Below are positions 51,355 to 59,942 of a stretch of 64,000 bases of DNA, piece after piece. The translations under genes and the position numbers were made by a program. The notes under the pieces were generated by a model that ran no database searches, was not told the DNA's origin, and saw nothing but the letters and a program-made list of their open reading frames with translations. Position 1 is the first letter of the stretch, and each line of letters begins with the position of its first letter. Source of the stretch: Pseudomonas sp. DNDY-54 (GTDB lineage: Bacteria > Pseudomonadota > Gammaproteobacteria > Pseudomonadales > Pseudomonadaceae); contig NZ_CP082271.1 of NCBI RefSeq assembly GCF_019880365.1, positions 806,001 to 870,000 of the forward strand, given 5' to 3'.

Positions 51355-51809
51355 GGGGCGTCTCCGATGGGAAAGCCGAGATCGATGCGGTAGGCCGCCT
51401 GCATTGGCAGATCAAGCGGAGTCAGCCCGGTATCGGCTTCGATCTGCGCCAGGACGGCATTGATGCGCGCACGGTTTGGCCCGGTGAGCACGAACCACAG
51501 GTTGTAGTGATGCTCGCGCAGGTAGTTGTGATTGACCTCGGGGAGGCTGTTGATCTGTTCGGCGACCTGCTCCAGTCGCGCGTCGGGCACGGCGAGGGCA
51601 ACCAGGGTGCTGGCGCCGGCGCGGCTGTGCTCGAATACCGGACCGATGCGCGACAAGCCGCCGCTCTGCTCCAGGCGCTCGAGGCAATCGAGGATCTCAC
51701 CTTCGCTGCACTCAAGGGCGTCGGCCATTTCGCGGTAGGGTTCGGCGCAGAGCGGCATGCCATGCTGGTAACGGTCGATCAGGCGACGGCTGAGGATGTC
51801 GATTTGCAT
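51351..51809 (-). CDS. nirD: NirD, siroheme decarboxylase subunit (AsnC/Lrp-like)
   Basis: A 152-residue protein starting MQIDILSRRLIDRYQHGMPL with an AsnC-type helix-turn-helix (ALECSEGEILDCLERL) and HNYLREHHYNLWFVLTG. It is separate from nirL rather than fused as in some other denitrifiers. Starts one base after the nirF stop codon. Works in siroheme decarboxylation to 12,18-didecarboxysiroheme. Confidence 0.93.
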   Translation of the reverse strand: MQIDILSRRLIDRYQHGMPLCAEPYREMADALECSEGEILDCLERLEQSGGLSRIGPVFEHSRAGASTLVALAVPDARLEQVAEQINSLPEVNHNYLREHHYNLWFVLTGPNRARINAVLAQIEADTGLTPLDLPMQAAYRIDLGFPIGDAP

Positions 51810-51810
51810 G

Positions 51811-52986
51811 TCACAACCCCGTCTCGTGGGCGCGGCTGCTGAAGAAAATCCCGCTTGGACTGTCCGCCGGCAGGCGCTTGAGCAGCTTCAGCTGGTACGG
51901 ATCCCAGACCTGAATTTCATTGCCGTCTCGCACCGAAAGCCACAGCTGGTCGCCGCGCGCGGTGAATTCCATATGCAGCACCGCCGGGCCGGGTTCGAGG
52001 GTGGCGATGATTTCGTGGGTCTCGCTGTCGATCACCTGCACCTGATGGTTGTCGGGGTGGGCGAAGTTGACCCAGATCTGACGAGCATCCGGCCGCGCCA
52101 TGACGAAGATCGGCTGGCCGGCCACGTCGATGGCCGCCGTCTGCTTCCAGCTCTGCGAGTCCATTACCAACACGCGGTGCTGGCCCACGGCCGGAACGAA
52201 GGTCTGATCACCCGCCACCGTCCAGCCTTCCAGATGCGGCATCTTGTACACCGGCAGCTTCTGCTCGCCGCGTCCGTAGTCGTCGAGAATGCGCTCCACA
52301 CCGCGGCGGGTATGCCAGAGGTCAATCTTGGCCATGCCGTCTTCGCCGAACAGACCGGCCACGTAGTACCGGCCATCAGGGGTCAGCAGGGCGTCGTAGG
52401 GTTGCTTGCCGATGTTTTCGAAGCGGGTGATCGTGGGCGTGTTGCCCTGGCTGAAATCCAGCAGCCAGGTCTCGTTGGTATCGAACAGGCTGTAGATGAA
52501 GCGCCGACCCGGCGCATCGAGAACGCCAACCACGCGGGAGTTGCGGCTGCCATCGGCTAACGGCGTGGCGGGAATATCGGCCACCAGCTCCAGCGTCTGG
52601 GCGTCGAATACCTTGACGCCACCGGGCTCGTAGTTACCGACGGCAATCAAGGTGCCGTCCTGGCTGATGGCGCCACCGATACTGTTGCCGCCCTGAATCA
52701 CCCGGCGGTCGATGCGCTGTTCCAGCAGGTCGACCTTGGTCAGGCCGCCATCGCGGCCGAAGACGTAGGCGTAACGCTGATCACGGGAAAACACCACGGA
52801 CGCGTGCGACAGGTCGCCCAGGCCTTCGACTCTCGCCAGCCGGGACTGGCCGCTGGTCTCGACGATCTGCACGCTGCCTGTCGCGCGCTCCACCACGACT
52901 CCAAGATCACCGGTACCTCGCAAGGGTTGTTGTGCGCAGCCAACCAGCAGACTGGCCGCAGCCAGCAGCAATACGGGACGAATCAT
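51811..52986 (-). CDS. nirF: NirF, periplasmic heme d1-biosynthesis lipoprotein
   Basis: A 391-residue propeller protein related to the d1 domain of NirS and NirN. The N-terminus MIRPVLLLAAASLLVGCAQQ ends in a lipobox, so it is membrane-anchored in the periplasm. VDSETHEIIATLEPGPAVLHMEFTARG-like repeats (around 320-350) are typical blades. NirF acts late in heme d1 synthesis. The start overlaps nirC by four bases. Confidence 0.94.
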   Translation of the reverse strand: MIRPVLLLAAASLLVGCAQQPLRGTGDLGVVVERATGSVQIVETSGQSRLARVEGLGDLSHASVVFSRDQRYAYVFGRDGGLTKVDLLEQRIDRRVIQGGNSIGGAISQDGTLIAVGNYEPGGVKVFDAQTLELVADIPATPLADGSRNSRVVGVLDAPGRRFIYSLFDTNETWLLDFSQGNTPTITRFENIGKQPYDALLTPDGRYYVAGLFGEDGMAKIDLWHTRRGVERILDDYGRGEQKLPVYKMPHLEGWTVAGDQTFVPAVGQHRVLVMDSQSWKQTAAIDVAGQPIFVMARPDARQIWVNFAHPDNHQVQVIDSETHEIIATLEPGPAVLHMEFTARGDQLWLSVRDGNEIQVWDPYQLKLLKRLPADSPSGIFFSSRAHETGL

Positions 52987-53324
52987 GGCTTTGGGTATCC
53001 TTCGAGGAGTAGATCAACCAGCCAGGCGATGTCCTGTTCGTTGAGCAGGGCATTCCAGCCGGGCATGGCGGTACCGGGCCGCCCGTGGGTCACGGTGGCG
53101 ATCAGGCTTTCACGGGGTTTGCCGGCAATGGCGTCCAGCGTCAGCGCTGGACCGAGGCCGCCGGTCATGCGCAGACCGTGGCAGGAGCCGCAATCCTGAA
53201 CCAGGAGGTGTTCGAGCTGGGCCTGGCGTTCAGCCGTAGGGGACTCGGCCAGGGCAGCGGAAAGAGGGAGGAGGGACACCAGGGTGAGCCCCAAGCTGAA
53301 AACTGCGTGTCGGGACCGGATCAT
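52983..53324 (-). CDS. nirC: NirC, periplasmic c-type cytochrome (c55x)
   Basis: A 113-residue cytochrome with signal peptide (FSLGLTLVSLLPLSAALA) and CGSCH (C45, C48, H49). An axial Met is probably in GTAMPGWNALL. NirC can donate electrons to NirS and may take part in heme d1 insertion. The start at 53324 has GGAGGAC upstream. Coupled to nirF by a four-base overlap; 16 bases after nirM. Confidence 0.92.
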   Translation of the reverse strand: MIRSRHAVFSLGLTLVSLLPLSAALAESPTAERQAQLEHLLVQDCGSCHGLRMTGGLGPALTLDAIAGKPRESLIATVTHGRPGTAMPGWNALLNEQDIAWLVDLLLEGYPKP

Positions 53325-53340
53325 GGTGTCCTCCAGGGTG

Positions 53341-53655
53341 TTACTTGAGGCTAAGAACCCACTCGGCGAGGGTCTTGGCTTCTTCTTCAGTGACAGGGTT
53401 TGGCGGCATCGGGATCGGACCCCAGTTGCCCTGTGCGCCGTTCTTGATGCTTGCAGCGAGCTTGTCAGCTGCGCCTTCCTGGCCGGCGTACTTGGCAGCA
53501 ACTTCTTTCAGAGCCGGGCCAACCATCTTGGCGTCGACGCTATGACAGGCCGCGCAAGGCTTGCTCTTGAACAGCGCCTCGCCGTCCTGAGCCACGGCAG
53601 GCTGCAGAACCATCGCGCCGCCTAGCGCCAGCAGTGGGATTAGAATTTTCTTCAT
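53341..53655 (-). CDS. nirM: Cytochrome c551, electron donor to nitrite reductase
   Basis: A 104-residue periplasmic cytochrome. Signal peptide MKKILIPLLALGGAMVLQPAVAQ, then DGEALFKSKPCAACHSVD (C34, C37, H38). The axial ligand Met83 lies in GPIPMPPN. This is the classic c551 fold and directly follows nirS. AGGAAG precedes the start. Confidence 0.96.
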   Translation of the reverse strand: MKKILIPLLALGGAMVLQPAVAQDGEALFKSKPCAACHSVDAKMVGPALKEVAAKYAGQEGAADKLAASIKNGAQGNWGPIPMPPNPVTEEEAKTLAEWVLSLK

Positions 53656-53708
53656 GAGTTACTTCCTCAAGGCTAAATGGGGGGATCTAGCGCCCCCCCG
53701 GTTTTTAC

Positions 53709-55418
53709 TCAGTACACATCGTGCTGAGTGTTATGTACGTTAAATTTACCGGTTGGGGTAATCAACCTTTTGTCCTTGATCACCTTTTTCAGCTTTAGCG
53801 TCTTGTCATCGACCACAACGATGGCGGATTGCTCCTCCTGGCCGCTCCACACGGAGAACCAGACTTCGTCGCCCGCCTCGTTGTACTCCGGCTGAACCAC
53901 GCGCTTGGCGCCGTCGGTCACACCGGCCCATTCGGCGATTGGCAACACAGTGAAGCCTGCGCCGAGATCATCAATCTTGAAGACTGCAGCTGACTGGCTG
54001 ATCTTGGCGTCCGGGTTGAAGGTGGTGTCCAGGTAGATGTGGTTGGATTTCGGGTGCGTCTTGATGAACAGCGAACCACCGCCCTGGCCCTTGAGTGTCT
54101 CGACCACTTTCCAGGCCTGATCAGGATGCTTCTCCGGATCGGTGCCAATCAGCGAAATGGTCTCGTCGCCCAGGTGGCTGGTCGCCCAGACCGGACCAAG
54201 CTTGGGATGCACGAAGTTGGCGCCACGGCCCGGGTGCGGAATCTTGCCGACATCGACCAGCGCAGCCATCTTGCGCTCTTTCGAGTCGATCACCGCAACT
54301 TTGTTCGAGTTGTTCGCCGCCGTCATGAAATAACGATGGCTGACGTCCCAACCGCCGTCATGCAGGAACGGCGCGGTACCGATCATGGTGGTGGTGAGGT
54401 TATCGATGTCCTCGTAGTTGACCAGCAAGACCTTGCCGGTTTCCTTGACGTTGACGATGAACTCGGGGTGCTCGTGGGAGGCGATGATCGCCGCTACGCG
54501 TGGTTCCGGGTGATATTCCTGGGTGCCGACCGTCATGCCACGGGTGGACACGATCTGCAGCGGTTCCAGGGTTTCGCCATCCATGATGGTGAACTGTGGC
54601 GGCCAGTAGTCGCCGGCGATGACGTACTTGTCTTCGTAGCCCTTGAACTTGGACGTTTCCACCGAGCGAGCTTCGATACCGACCTTGATTTCAGCGACCT
54701 TGAGTGGCTCTTTGGCCCACAAGTCGATCATGTCGATCTTGGCGTCACGACCGATCACCAGCAGGTAACGGCCGGAAGCTGACATGCGCGAGATGTGCAC
54801 GGCGTAGCCCGTGTCGATGGTCTTGATGATTTCTTTGGTCTTGCCATCGATCAGGGCGATCTTGCCGTCGTCACGCAGCGTGACGGAGAACAGGTTGGGC
54901 AAGTCCAGCTTGTTCATCTGCTTCTTCGGCCGGTCTTCCGGCTTGACCAGGACTTTCCAGGAGTCCTTCATCTCGGCCATGCCCCACTCGGGCGGGGTCG
55001 GCGGGGTGTGCTGGATGTACTTCGCCATCAGCGTGATTTCGTCAGCGGTCAGGCCACCGGAGGTGCCCCAGTTCGGCATGCCGGCAGGCGAACCGTAAGT
55101 GATCAATGCTTCGAGGAACTGCTGGCCGCGCGCCTGGGTGACGTCAGGGGTCAGGGGTTTACCGGTGGCGCCTTTGCGCAGCACACCGTGGCAACCTGCG
55201 CAGCGCTGGAAGTAGATTTCCTTGGCGTGCTCGAATTCAGCTGCAGACAGGTCAGGAGCGCCGGGTGAATGCACCACCTGCGCGCTGCTTGGATCGACTG
55301 CAGAGGCGCGGCCCTTGTAGGCGGCGTCCGCGCTTTCCGGATTTACTGCAGCCTGGGCGACTGCCAGACCTAGCAGTGAAAAGCCGGCGATGATTCCCGC
55401 CAGTAATGGTTTGCTCAT
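53709..55418 (-). CDS. nirS: Cytochrome cd1 nitrite reductase
   Basis: A 569-residue periplasmic homodimer subunit reducing nitrite to NO. Signal peptide to about residue 24, then a cytochrome c domain with CAGCH (C73, C76, H77) and the axial Met region SPAGMPNWG. The eight-bladed d1 propeller contains the active-site histidines in IASHEHPEFIVN and the IPHPGRGANF segment. A good GGAGAC ribosome site precedes the ATG. First gene of nirSMCFDLGH; the operon has a perfect DNR box. nirT and nirB, found after nirS in Pseudomonas stutzeri ZoBell, are absent. Confidence 0.98.
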   Translation of the reverse strand: MSKPLLAGIIAGFSLLGLAVAQAAVNPESADAAYKGRASAVDPSSAQVVHSPGAPDLSAAEFEHAKEIYFQRCAGCHGVLRKGATGKPLTPDVTQARGQQFLEALITYGSPAGMPNWGTSGGLTADEITLMAKYIQHTPPTPPEWGMAEMKDSWKVLVKPEDRPKKQMNKLDLPNLFSVTLRDDGKIALIDGKTKEIIKTIDTGYAVHISRMSASGRYLLVIGRDAKIDMIDLWAKEPLKVAEIKVGIEARSVETSKFKGYEDKYVIAGDYWPPQFTIMDGETLEPLQIVSTRGMTVGTQEYHPEPRVAAIIASHEHPEFIVNVKETGKVLLVNYEDIDNLTTTMIGTAPFLHDGGWDVSHRYFMTAANNSNKVAVIDSKERKMAALVDVGKIPHPGRGANFVHPKLGPVWATSHLGDETISLIGTDPEKHPDQAWKVVETLKGQGGGSLFIKTHPKSNHIYLDTTFNPDAKISQSAAVFKIDDLGAGFTVLPIAEWAGVTDGAKRVVQPEYNEAGDEVWFSVWSGQEEQSAIVVVDDKTLKLKKVIKDKRLITPTGKFNVHNTQHDVY

Positions 55419-55501
55419 ATGTGTCTCCTCTGACCGCGTTGTGCGGTTCCTGCTAATAACGGCGATGTGGCAGTTCCCGGGTCTTGCTGTGTGCGGTTTG
55501 C

Positions 55502-55507
55502 ATCCTA
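55502..55507 (-). promoter_or_regulatory. -10 element of the nirS promoter
   Basis: TAGGAT on the minus strand lies 22 bases downstream of the perfect DNR box, exactly the spacing for a class II FNR-type activator. Confidence 0.7.
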
Positions 55508-55529
55508 GAGAGGGCGTGCATGAAAGCGC

Positions 55530-55543
55530 TTGATGGCAATCAA
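55530..55543 (-). promoter_or_regulatory. FNR/DNR box of the nirS operon (perfect consensus)
   Basis: TTGATTGCCATCAA (minus strand) matches all ten consensus positions, 112 bases before the nirS start codon. Together with TAGGAT it forms a standard activator-dependent promoter. Confidence 0.92.
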
Positions 55544-55672
55544 GAGTCCCTCCGTGATGCCCGGGGCGTGACGCCTTGTCGCGGGGCAGGGAGGCGTATG
55601 CGGAAGGGCCTGGTGAAACGCCCGGTTTAGAGCGGTTCAGCTGGATCGGCCTGCGGCCATTTGCACCTGAGC

Positions 55673-55686
55673 TTGACCGTAATCAA
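55673..55686 (+). promoter_or_regulatory. FNR/DNR box of the nirQ promoter
   Basis: TTGACCGTAATCAA matches 9 of 10 positions and lies in the nirS/nirQ divergent region, centred about 98 bases before nirQ. The two boxes are 130 bases apart, so each promoter has its own site. Confidence 0.82.
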
Positions 55687-55777
55687 GCTTCGCCAGCAGA
55701 TGGCTTGAGGAGGAGGGGGGCGGCAGTTAGTTTGGCGGCAGATGAAATTATCCAACTGCTGCAGTGAGGTATTGCCA

Positions 55778-56584
55778 ATGAACGCGCCCGAGAACCTTGC
55801 CGGCATGAGCGGTGTTCCGTTCTATCAGTCGCTGGGCAATGAAGAGGTGCTTTTCGAGCAGGCCTGGAAGCACGGCATGCCGGTGTTGATCAAAGGCCCG
55901 ACCGGCTGTGGCAAGACCCGTTTCGTGCAGCACATGGCGCACCGGTTGAGCCTGCCGCTTTACACCGTGGCCTGCCACGACGACCTGAGTGCCGCCGACC
56001 TTGTCGGCCGCCACCTGATTGGCGCCCAAGGCACCTGGTGGCAGGACGGCCCGCTGACCCGTGCCGTGCGTGAAGGCGGCATCTGTTACCTGGACGAGGT
56101 AGTGGAGGCGCGGCAGGACACCGCTGTGGTGTTGCACCCGCTGGCGGATGATCGCCGCGAGCTGTTCATCGAGCGCACTGGCGAAGCCCTGAAGGCGCCG
56201 CCTGGCTTCATGCTGGTGGTCAGCTACAACCCGGGCTATCAGAACCTCTTGAAGGGCATGAAGCCCAGCACCCGTCAACGCTTTGTCGCGATGCGTTTCG
56301 ACTATCCGCCAGCCGCCGAGGAGCAACGCATTGTGGCCAATGAGGCGCAGGTCGATGCCGCACTCGCCGCTCAGGTGGTCAAGCTCGGACAGGCCCTGCG
56401 CCGCCTCGAGCAGCATGATCTGGAAGAAGTGGCCTCGACCCGCCTGCTGATCTTCACCGCGCGGATGATCCGTTCTGGCATGAGCCCGCGTGAAGCCTGC
56501 ATGGCTTGTCTCGCCGAGCCGCTGTCAGACGATCCACAAACTGTTGCCGCCTTGATGGATGTAGTCGATGTCCACTTCGCCTGA
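55778..56584 (+). CDS. nirQ: NirQ (NorQ-type) MoxR AAA+ ATPase
   Basis: A 268-residue cytoplasmic AAA+ protein. Walker A GPTGCGKT at residues 40-47, Walker B ICYLDEVVEA, sensor region VVSYNPGYQNLLKG and arginine finger in KPSTRQRFVAM. NirQ/NorQ pairs with NorD to activate NO reductase, probably by inserting non-heme iron into NorB. GAGGT precedes the start. It overlaps the next gene by 17 bases. Confidence 0.95.
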   Translation: MNAPENLAGMSGVPFYQSLGNEEVLFEQAWKHGMPVLIKGPTGCGKTRFVQHMAHRLSLPLYTVACHDDLSAADLVGRHLIGAQGTWWQDGPLTRAVREGGICYLDEVVEARQDTAVVLHPLADDRRELFIERTGEALKAPPGFMLVVSYNPGYQNLLKGMKPSTRQRFVAMRFDYPPAAEEQRIVANEAQVDAALAAQVVKLGQALRRLEQHDLEEVASTRLLIFTARMIRSGMSPREACMACLAEPLSDDPQTVAALMDVVDVHFA

Positions 56585-57155
56585 CTCTGTTGCCATGACG
56601 AGCCGTCGGCTGCCCGGCGATCTGGCGATGTGGTTTTTCATCCTCGCCGAGCTGACGGTCTTCGCCATCCTGATCCTGGCGTTCGCCGTGACGCAGGTGC
56701 TGAACCCCGAACTGTTTCGGGAAAGCCGCGCGGCGCTCGACAGCTCCATCGGCCTGGCGCTCACGTTGAGCCTGCTCACATCCGGCCTGTTTGCCGCGCT
56801 GGCGGTGGAGCAGGTGCGCTTGGCCAGGCCGCAGCGCGGCGCCGCGTTACTGTTGGCGGCGCTGGTGACCTCATGCGTTTACGTGGTGCTCAAACTCAAC
56901 GAGTACAGTCATCTGTCCGGGTTGGGTCTGGGGCTCGAGCACAACACCTTCTTCACCCTCTACTGGATCCTCACGGGCTTCCATTTTCTCCATGTTCTGC
57001 TGGGCATGGTCATTCTTGGTTGGATGGCCGAGCGTTGTCGTCGCCGCGCCTATACGGCGGGGGACTGCGCCGGGCTGGAATCCGGCGTGCTGTATTGGCA
57101 CATGGTGGATATGGTTTGGGTGCTGCTGTTCCCGCTGGTTTACGTCATCAACTGA
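56568..57155 (+). CDS. norE: NorE/NirO, cytochrome c oxidase subunit III-like protein
   Basis: A 195-residue inner-membrane protein with five to six hydrophobic segments and the subunit III-like sequence RLPGDLAMWFFILAELTVFA, HNTFFTLYWILTGFHFLHVL and YWHMVDMVWVLLFPLVY. In denitrifiers it accompanies NO reductase (NorE or NirO) and improves its activity, without being a catalytic subunit. It overlaps nirQ, so translation is probably coupled. Confidence 0.9.
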   Translation: MSTSPDSVAMTSRRLPGDLAMWFFILAELTVFAILILAFAVTQVLNPELFRESRAALDSSIGLALTLSLLTSGLFAALAVEQVRLARPQRGAALLLAALVTSCVYVVLKLNEYSHLSGLGLGLEHNTFFTLYWILTGFHFLHVLLGMVILGWMAERCRRRAYTAGDCAGLESGVLYWHMVDMVWVLLFPLVYVIN

Positions 57156-57165
57156 CGAGGTGCAG

Positions 57166-57417
57166 ATGTCTGCTTCGAACGTGCTGATTCTTTGCTGGCT
57201 CGGTTTGGCCGCGCTGACCACCCTCACCGTGGTGCTGGGTAGCGCCGGCTCGACCCTGCTGCTGGCTGCCGGGGTGCTGGCCGTGGCGCTGGTCAAGGCC
57301 TGGATGATCTCCGATGGGTTCATGGAATTGCGCCACGCGCCGCCCCTGTGGCGTCTGCTGCTGCTCGGCTGGCCGCTCGCGATGGCCGGCGGCATTCTGC
57401 TGGCGATGAGCCTGTAA
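57166..57417 (+). CDS. norF: NorF/NirP, small membrane protein of the NO reductase system
   Basis: An 83-residue protein with three hydrophobic segments and the conserved VALVKAWMISDGFMELRHAP stretch, similar to cytochrome oxidase subunit IV-like NorF/NirP. Starts 11 bases after norE with GAGG upstream. Last gene of nirQ-norE-norF. Confidence 0.87.
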   Translation: MSASNVLILCWLGLAALTTLTVVLGSAGSTLLLAAGVLAVALVKAWMISDGFMELRHAPPLWRLLLLGWPLAMAGGILLAMSL

Positions 57418-57932
57418 GGGTGCGTAGGCGAGCGGTTACAGGCGCGGTGAAACGCTATTAACGGGTGATGCGGCTGGTGTGCGCCGGCTCGGCGTGGTGG
57501 GCTGAAGCCCACCCTACAACGCTGGAGTCCTGCCTCCCATGTCTACCAACGCGTGATCCCGCGCCGCTGCCCGAGACCCTGCAGTAGGGTGGGCTTTGAC
57601 CCACCACAAAAGGCAACGGCAATCGCCGCTCCCGCCACGCTTCTATCTGGCTCTAGCTCCACACTCACCAGCCGCTTTGCCTCGCTGTCGACAAGGGCCC
57701 GCCTGGCCGTCCGTAATGCGGTATCCAATGGCTAAAGCCCCGTTGGGTGGGCTTCAGCCCACCGCCGCGGCGGCGACCCGCACTCCGCCCTTCGACCAGG
57801 CGCTGCCAACCACGGCCCGCCGTTTCGCCCGAATATCGGCGAGGCCCGCGATAGACCGCCCGGCGAGCACGCCCCTCTCCAATGCCGACGACCGTGGCTC
57901 GCAAAAGACCAAGCGCAGCGTTCAGGTTTTTC
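57418..57932. repeat. Repeat-bearing intergenic region between norF and norC
   Basis: Three REP-like palindromes lie at 57497-57518, 57584-57605 and 57743-57763, in mixed orientation. Two short frames (around 57553-57735 and 57596-57994) are judged non-coding: they run through the palindromes and lack ribosome sites. The norC promoter occupies the end of the region. Confidence 0.75.
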
Positions 57933-57946
57933 TTGATTGGCATCAA
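57933..57946 (+). promoter_or_regulatory. FNR/DNR box of the norCB promoter (perfect consensus)
   Basis: TTGATTGGCATCAA matches all ten positions. TTAAAC lies 22 bases downstream as a poor -10 at the right place. norC starts at 58005. Confidence 0.92.
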
Positions 57947-58004
57947 GCAGGTTTCGATAGCTCCCTTCTTAAACTGGCCCCGCCAACGCCATGAGGAGGC
58001 GACC

Positions 58005-58445
58005 ATGTCCGAGACCTTTACCAAGGGAATGGCCAGAAATATCTACTTCGGGGGAAGCGTTTTCTTCTTCCTGGTGTTTCTGGGCCTGACCTATCACACA
58101 GAGCAGACCTTTCCAGAACGAACCAATGAATCGGAACTGACCGAAGCGGTGGTGCGAGGCAAAGAGGTTTGGGAAAACAACAACTGCATCGGCTGCCACA
58201 GTCTGCTTGGTGAAGGCGCTTACTTTGCGCCGGAGCTGGGGAACGTTTTCGTTCGTCGCGGTGAGGATGCGGCCTTCAAGCCCTTCCTGCAGGCGTGGAT
58301 GAAGGCCCAGCCCCTGGGTGTGCCAGGTCGCAGAGCGATGCCGCAGTTCAATCTGACCGAGCAGGAAGTCGACGATATGGCCGAGTTCCTCAAGTGGACC
58401 TCGAAGATTGATACCAATAACTGGCCGCCAAACAAGGAGGGCTGA
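58005..58445 (+). CDS. norC: Nitric oxide reductase subunit C (cytochrome c)
   Basis: A 146-residue membrane-anchored cytochrome. One N-terminal helix (YFGGSVFFFLVFLGLTY) anchors a periplasmic domain with CIGCH (C61, C64, H65) and the axial Met in RRAMPQFNL. It takes electrons from cytochrome c551 or azurin and passes them to NorB. GAGGAGG precedes the start; three bases separate it from norB. Confidence 0.97.
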   Translation: MSETFTKGMARNIYFGGSVFFFLVFLGLTYHTEQTFPERTNESELTEAVVRGKEVWENNNCIGCHSLLGEGAYFAPELGNVFVRRGEDAAFKPFLQAWMKAQPLGVPGRRAMPQFNLTEQEVDDMAEFLKWTSKIDTNNWPPNKEG

Positions 58446-58448
58446 GAG

Positions 58449-59876
58449 ATGAGCATTATGAATCCGCATCTCAAATTCCAATCGCAGGCCGTCGCCAAAC
58501 CCTACTTCGTGTTTGCGCTGATGCTGTTTGTCGGCCAGATCCTGTTCGGTCTGATCATGGGTTTGCAGTATGTAGTCGGTGACTTCCTGTTCCCGCTACT
58601 GCCATTCAACGTAGCCCGGATGGTTCACACCAACCTGCTGATCGTCTGGCTGCTGTTCGGCTTCATGGGCGCGGCCTACTACCTCATACCCGAGGAAGCA
58701 GACCGTGAACTGCACAGCCCGAAACTGGCCATCATCCTGTTCTGGGTGTTCGCTGCCGCGGGCGTGCTGACCATTCTTGGCTATCTGTTCGTGCCCTATG
58801 CGGGCCTGGCGGAAATGACAGGTAACCATCTGCTGCCAACCATGGGGCGGGAGTTCCTGGAACAGCCAACGATTACCAAGATCGGCATCGTTCTGGTCGC
58901 ACTGGGCTTCCTTTATAACGTCGGCATGACCCTGCTCAAGGGCCGCAAGACCGCCATCAGCATGGTCATGATGACCGGCCTTATCGGGCTCGCCGTGTTC
59001 TTCCTGTTCTCCTTCTACAACCCGGAAAACCTGGCGCGCGACAAGTACTACTGGTGGTTTGTGGTGCACCTGTGGGTGGAAGGCGTGTGGGAACTGATCA
59101 TGGGTTCGATGCTGGCCTTCGTCCTGATCAAGATCACCGGCGTCGACCGTGAAGTCATCGAGAAGTGGCTGTACGTGATCATTGCCATGGCGCTGATCAC
59201 CGGCATCATCGGTACCGGTCACCACTTCTTCTGGATTGGTGCACCTGAGGTCTGGTTGTGGCTCGGCTCGATCTTCTCTGCGCTGGAACCGCTGCCGTTC
59301 TTCGCCATGGTGCTGTTCTCGCTGAACATGGTGAACCGTCGTCGTCGCCAGCATCCGAACAAGGCCGCGTCGCTCTGGGCCATCGGCACTACCGTGACAG
59401 CCTTCCTCGGCGCCGGCGTATGGGGCTTCCTCCATACCCTGGCTCCGGTGAACTACTACACCCACGGTTCGCAGCTGACTGCCGCGCACGGCCACCTGGC
59501 CTTCTACGGTGCCTACGCCATGATCGTGATGACCATGATCAGCTACGCCATGCCGCGTCTGCGTGGCCTGGGTGAAGCACCGGATGCACGGGCTCAGCGC
59601 ATCGAGATCTGGGGCTTCTGGCTGATGACCCTGTCGATGGTCGCAATCACCCTGTTCCTCACCGCGGCTGGCGTAGTGCAGGTCTGGTTGCAGCGGATTC
59701 CGGCTGATGGGGCAGCGATGTCCTTCATGAACACCACTGATCAACTGGCTGTGTTCTTCTGGTTGCGACTGATCGCTGGGGTGTTCTTCCTCATCGGCCT
59801 GGTCTTCTACCTCTACAGCTTCAGACAGCGTGGCCGGGTAACCGCTGACGCGCCTGTAGCCGTCGCAGCAGCCTGA
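58449..59876 (+). CDS. norB: Nitric oxide reductase subunit B (heme b/b3, FeB)
   Basis: A 475-residue, twelve-helix heme-copper-superfamily protein that couples two NO to N2O. Ligand segments visible are RMVHTNLLIVWLLFG (low-spin heme His), FVVHLWVEGVWELIMG (FeB His with the conserved Glu), GTGHHFFWIGAPEVW (paired His for FeB), and AAHGHLAFYGAYAMI (heme b/b3 His). It contains the family's full metal set. Directly follows norC; GAG AGATG gives the ribosome site. A strong terminator follows. Confidence 0.97.
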   Translation: MSIMNPHLKFQSQAVAKPYFVFALMLFVGQILFGLIMGLQYVVGDFLFPLLPFNVARMVHTNLLIVWLLFGFMGAAYYLIPEEADRELHSPKLAIILFWVFAAAGVLTILGYLFVPYAGLAEMTGNHLLPTMGREFLEQPTITKIGIVLVALGFLYNVGMTLLKGRKTAISMVMMTGLIGLAVFFLFSFYNPENLARDKYYWWFVVHLWVEGVWELIMGSMLAFVLIKITGVDREVIEKWLYVIIAMALITGIIGTGHHFFWIGAPEVWLWLGSIFSALEPLPFFAMVLFSLNMVNRRRRQHPNKAASLWAIGTTVTAFLGAGVWGFLHTLAPVNYYTHGSQLTAAHGHLAFYGAYAMIVMTMISYAMPRLRGLGEAPDARAQRIEIWGFWLMTLSMVAITLFLTAAGVVQVWLQRIPADGAAMSFMNTTDQLAVFFWLRLIAGVFFLIGLVFYLYSFRQRGRVTADAPVAVAAA

Positions 59877-59893
59877 GTCTTATCGCAACAGGA

Positions 59894-59932
59894 GCAACGG
59901 CCCGGCTGACTAGAGCGGGCCGTTGCTGTTTT
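59894..59932 (+). terminator. Intrinsic terminator after norCB
   Basis: An 11-bp perfect stem GCAACGGCCCG/CGGGCCGTTGC with an 11-base loop, followed by TGTTTTC. Confidence 0.85.
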
Positions 59933-59942
59933 CAAACCGCGC

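Noticed and set aside
57596..57994. 132-codon frame before norC
   Set aside because: It runs through REP-like palindromes and the norC promoter box, and composition is not protein-like.
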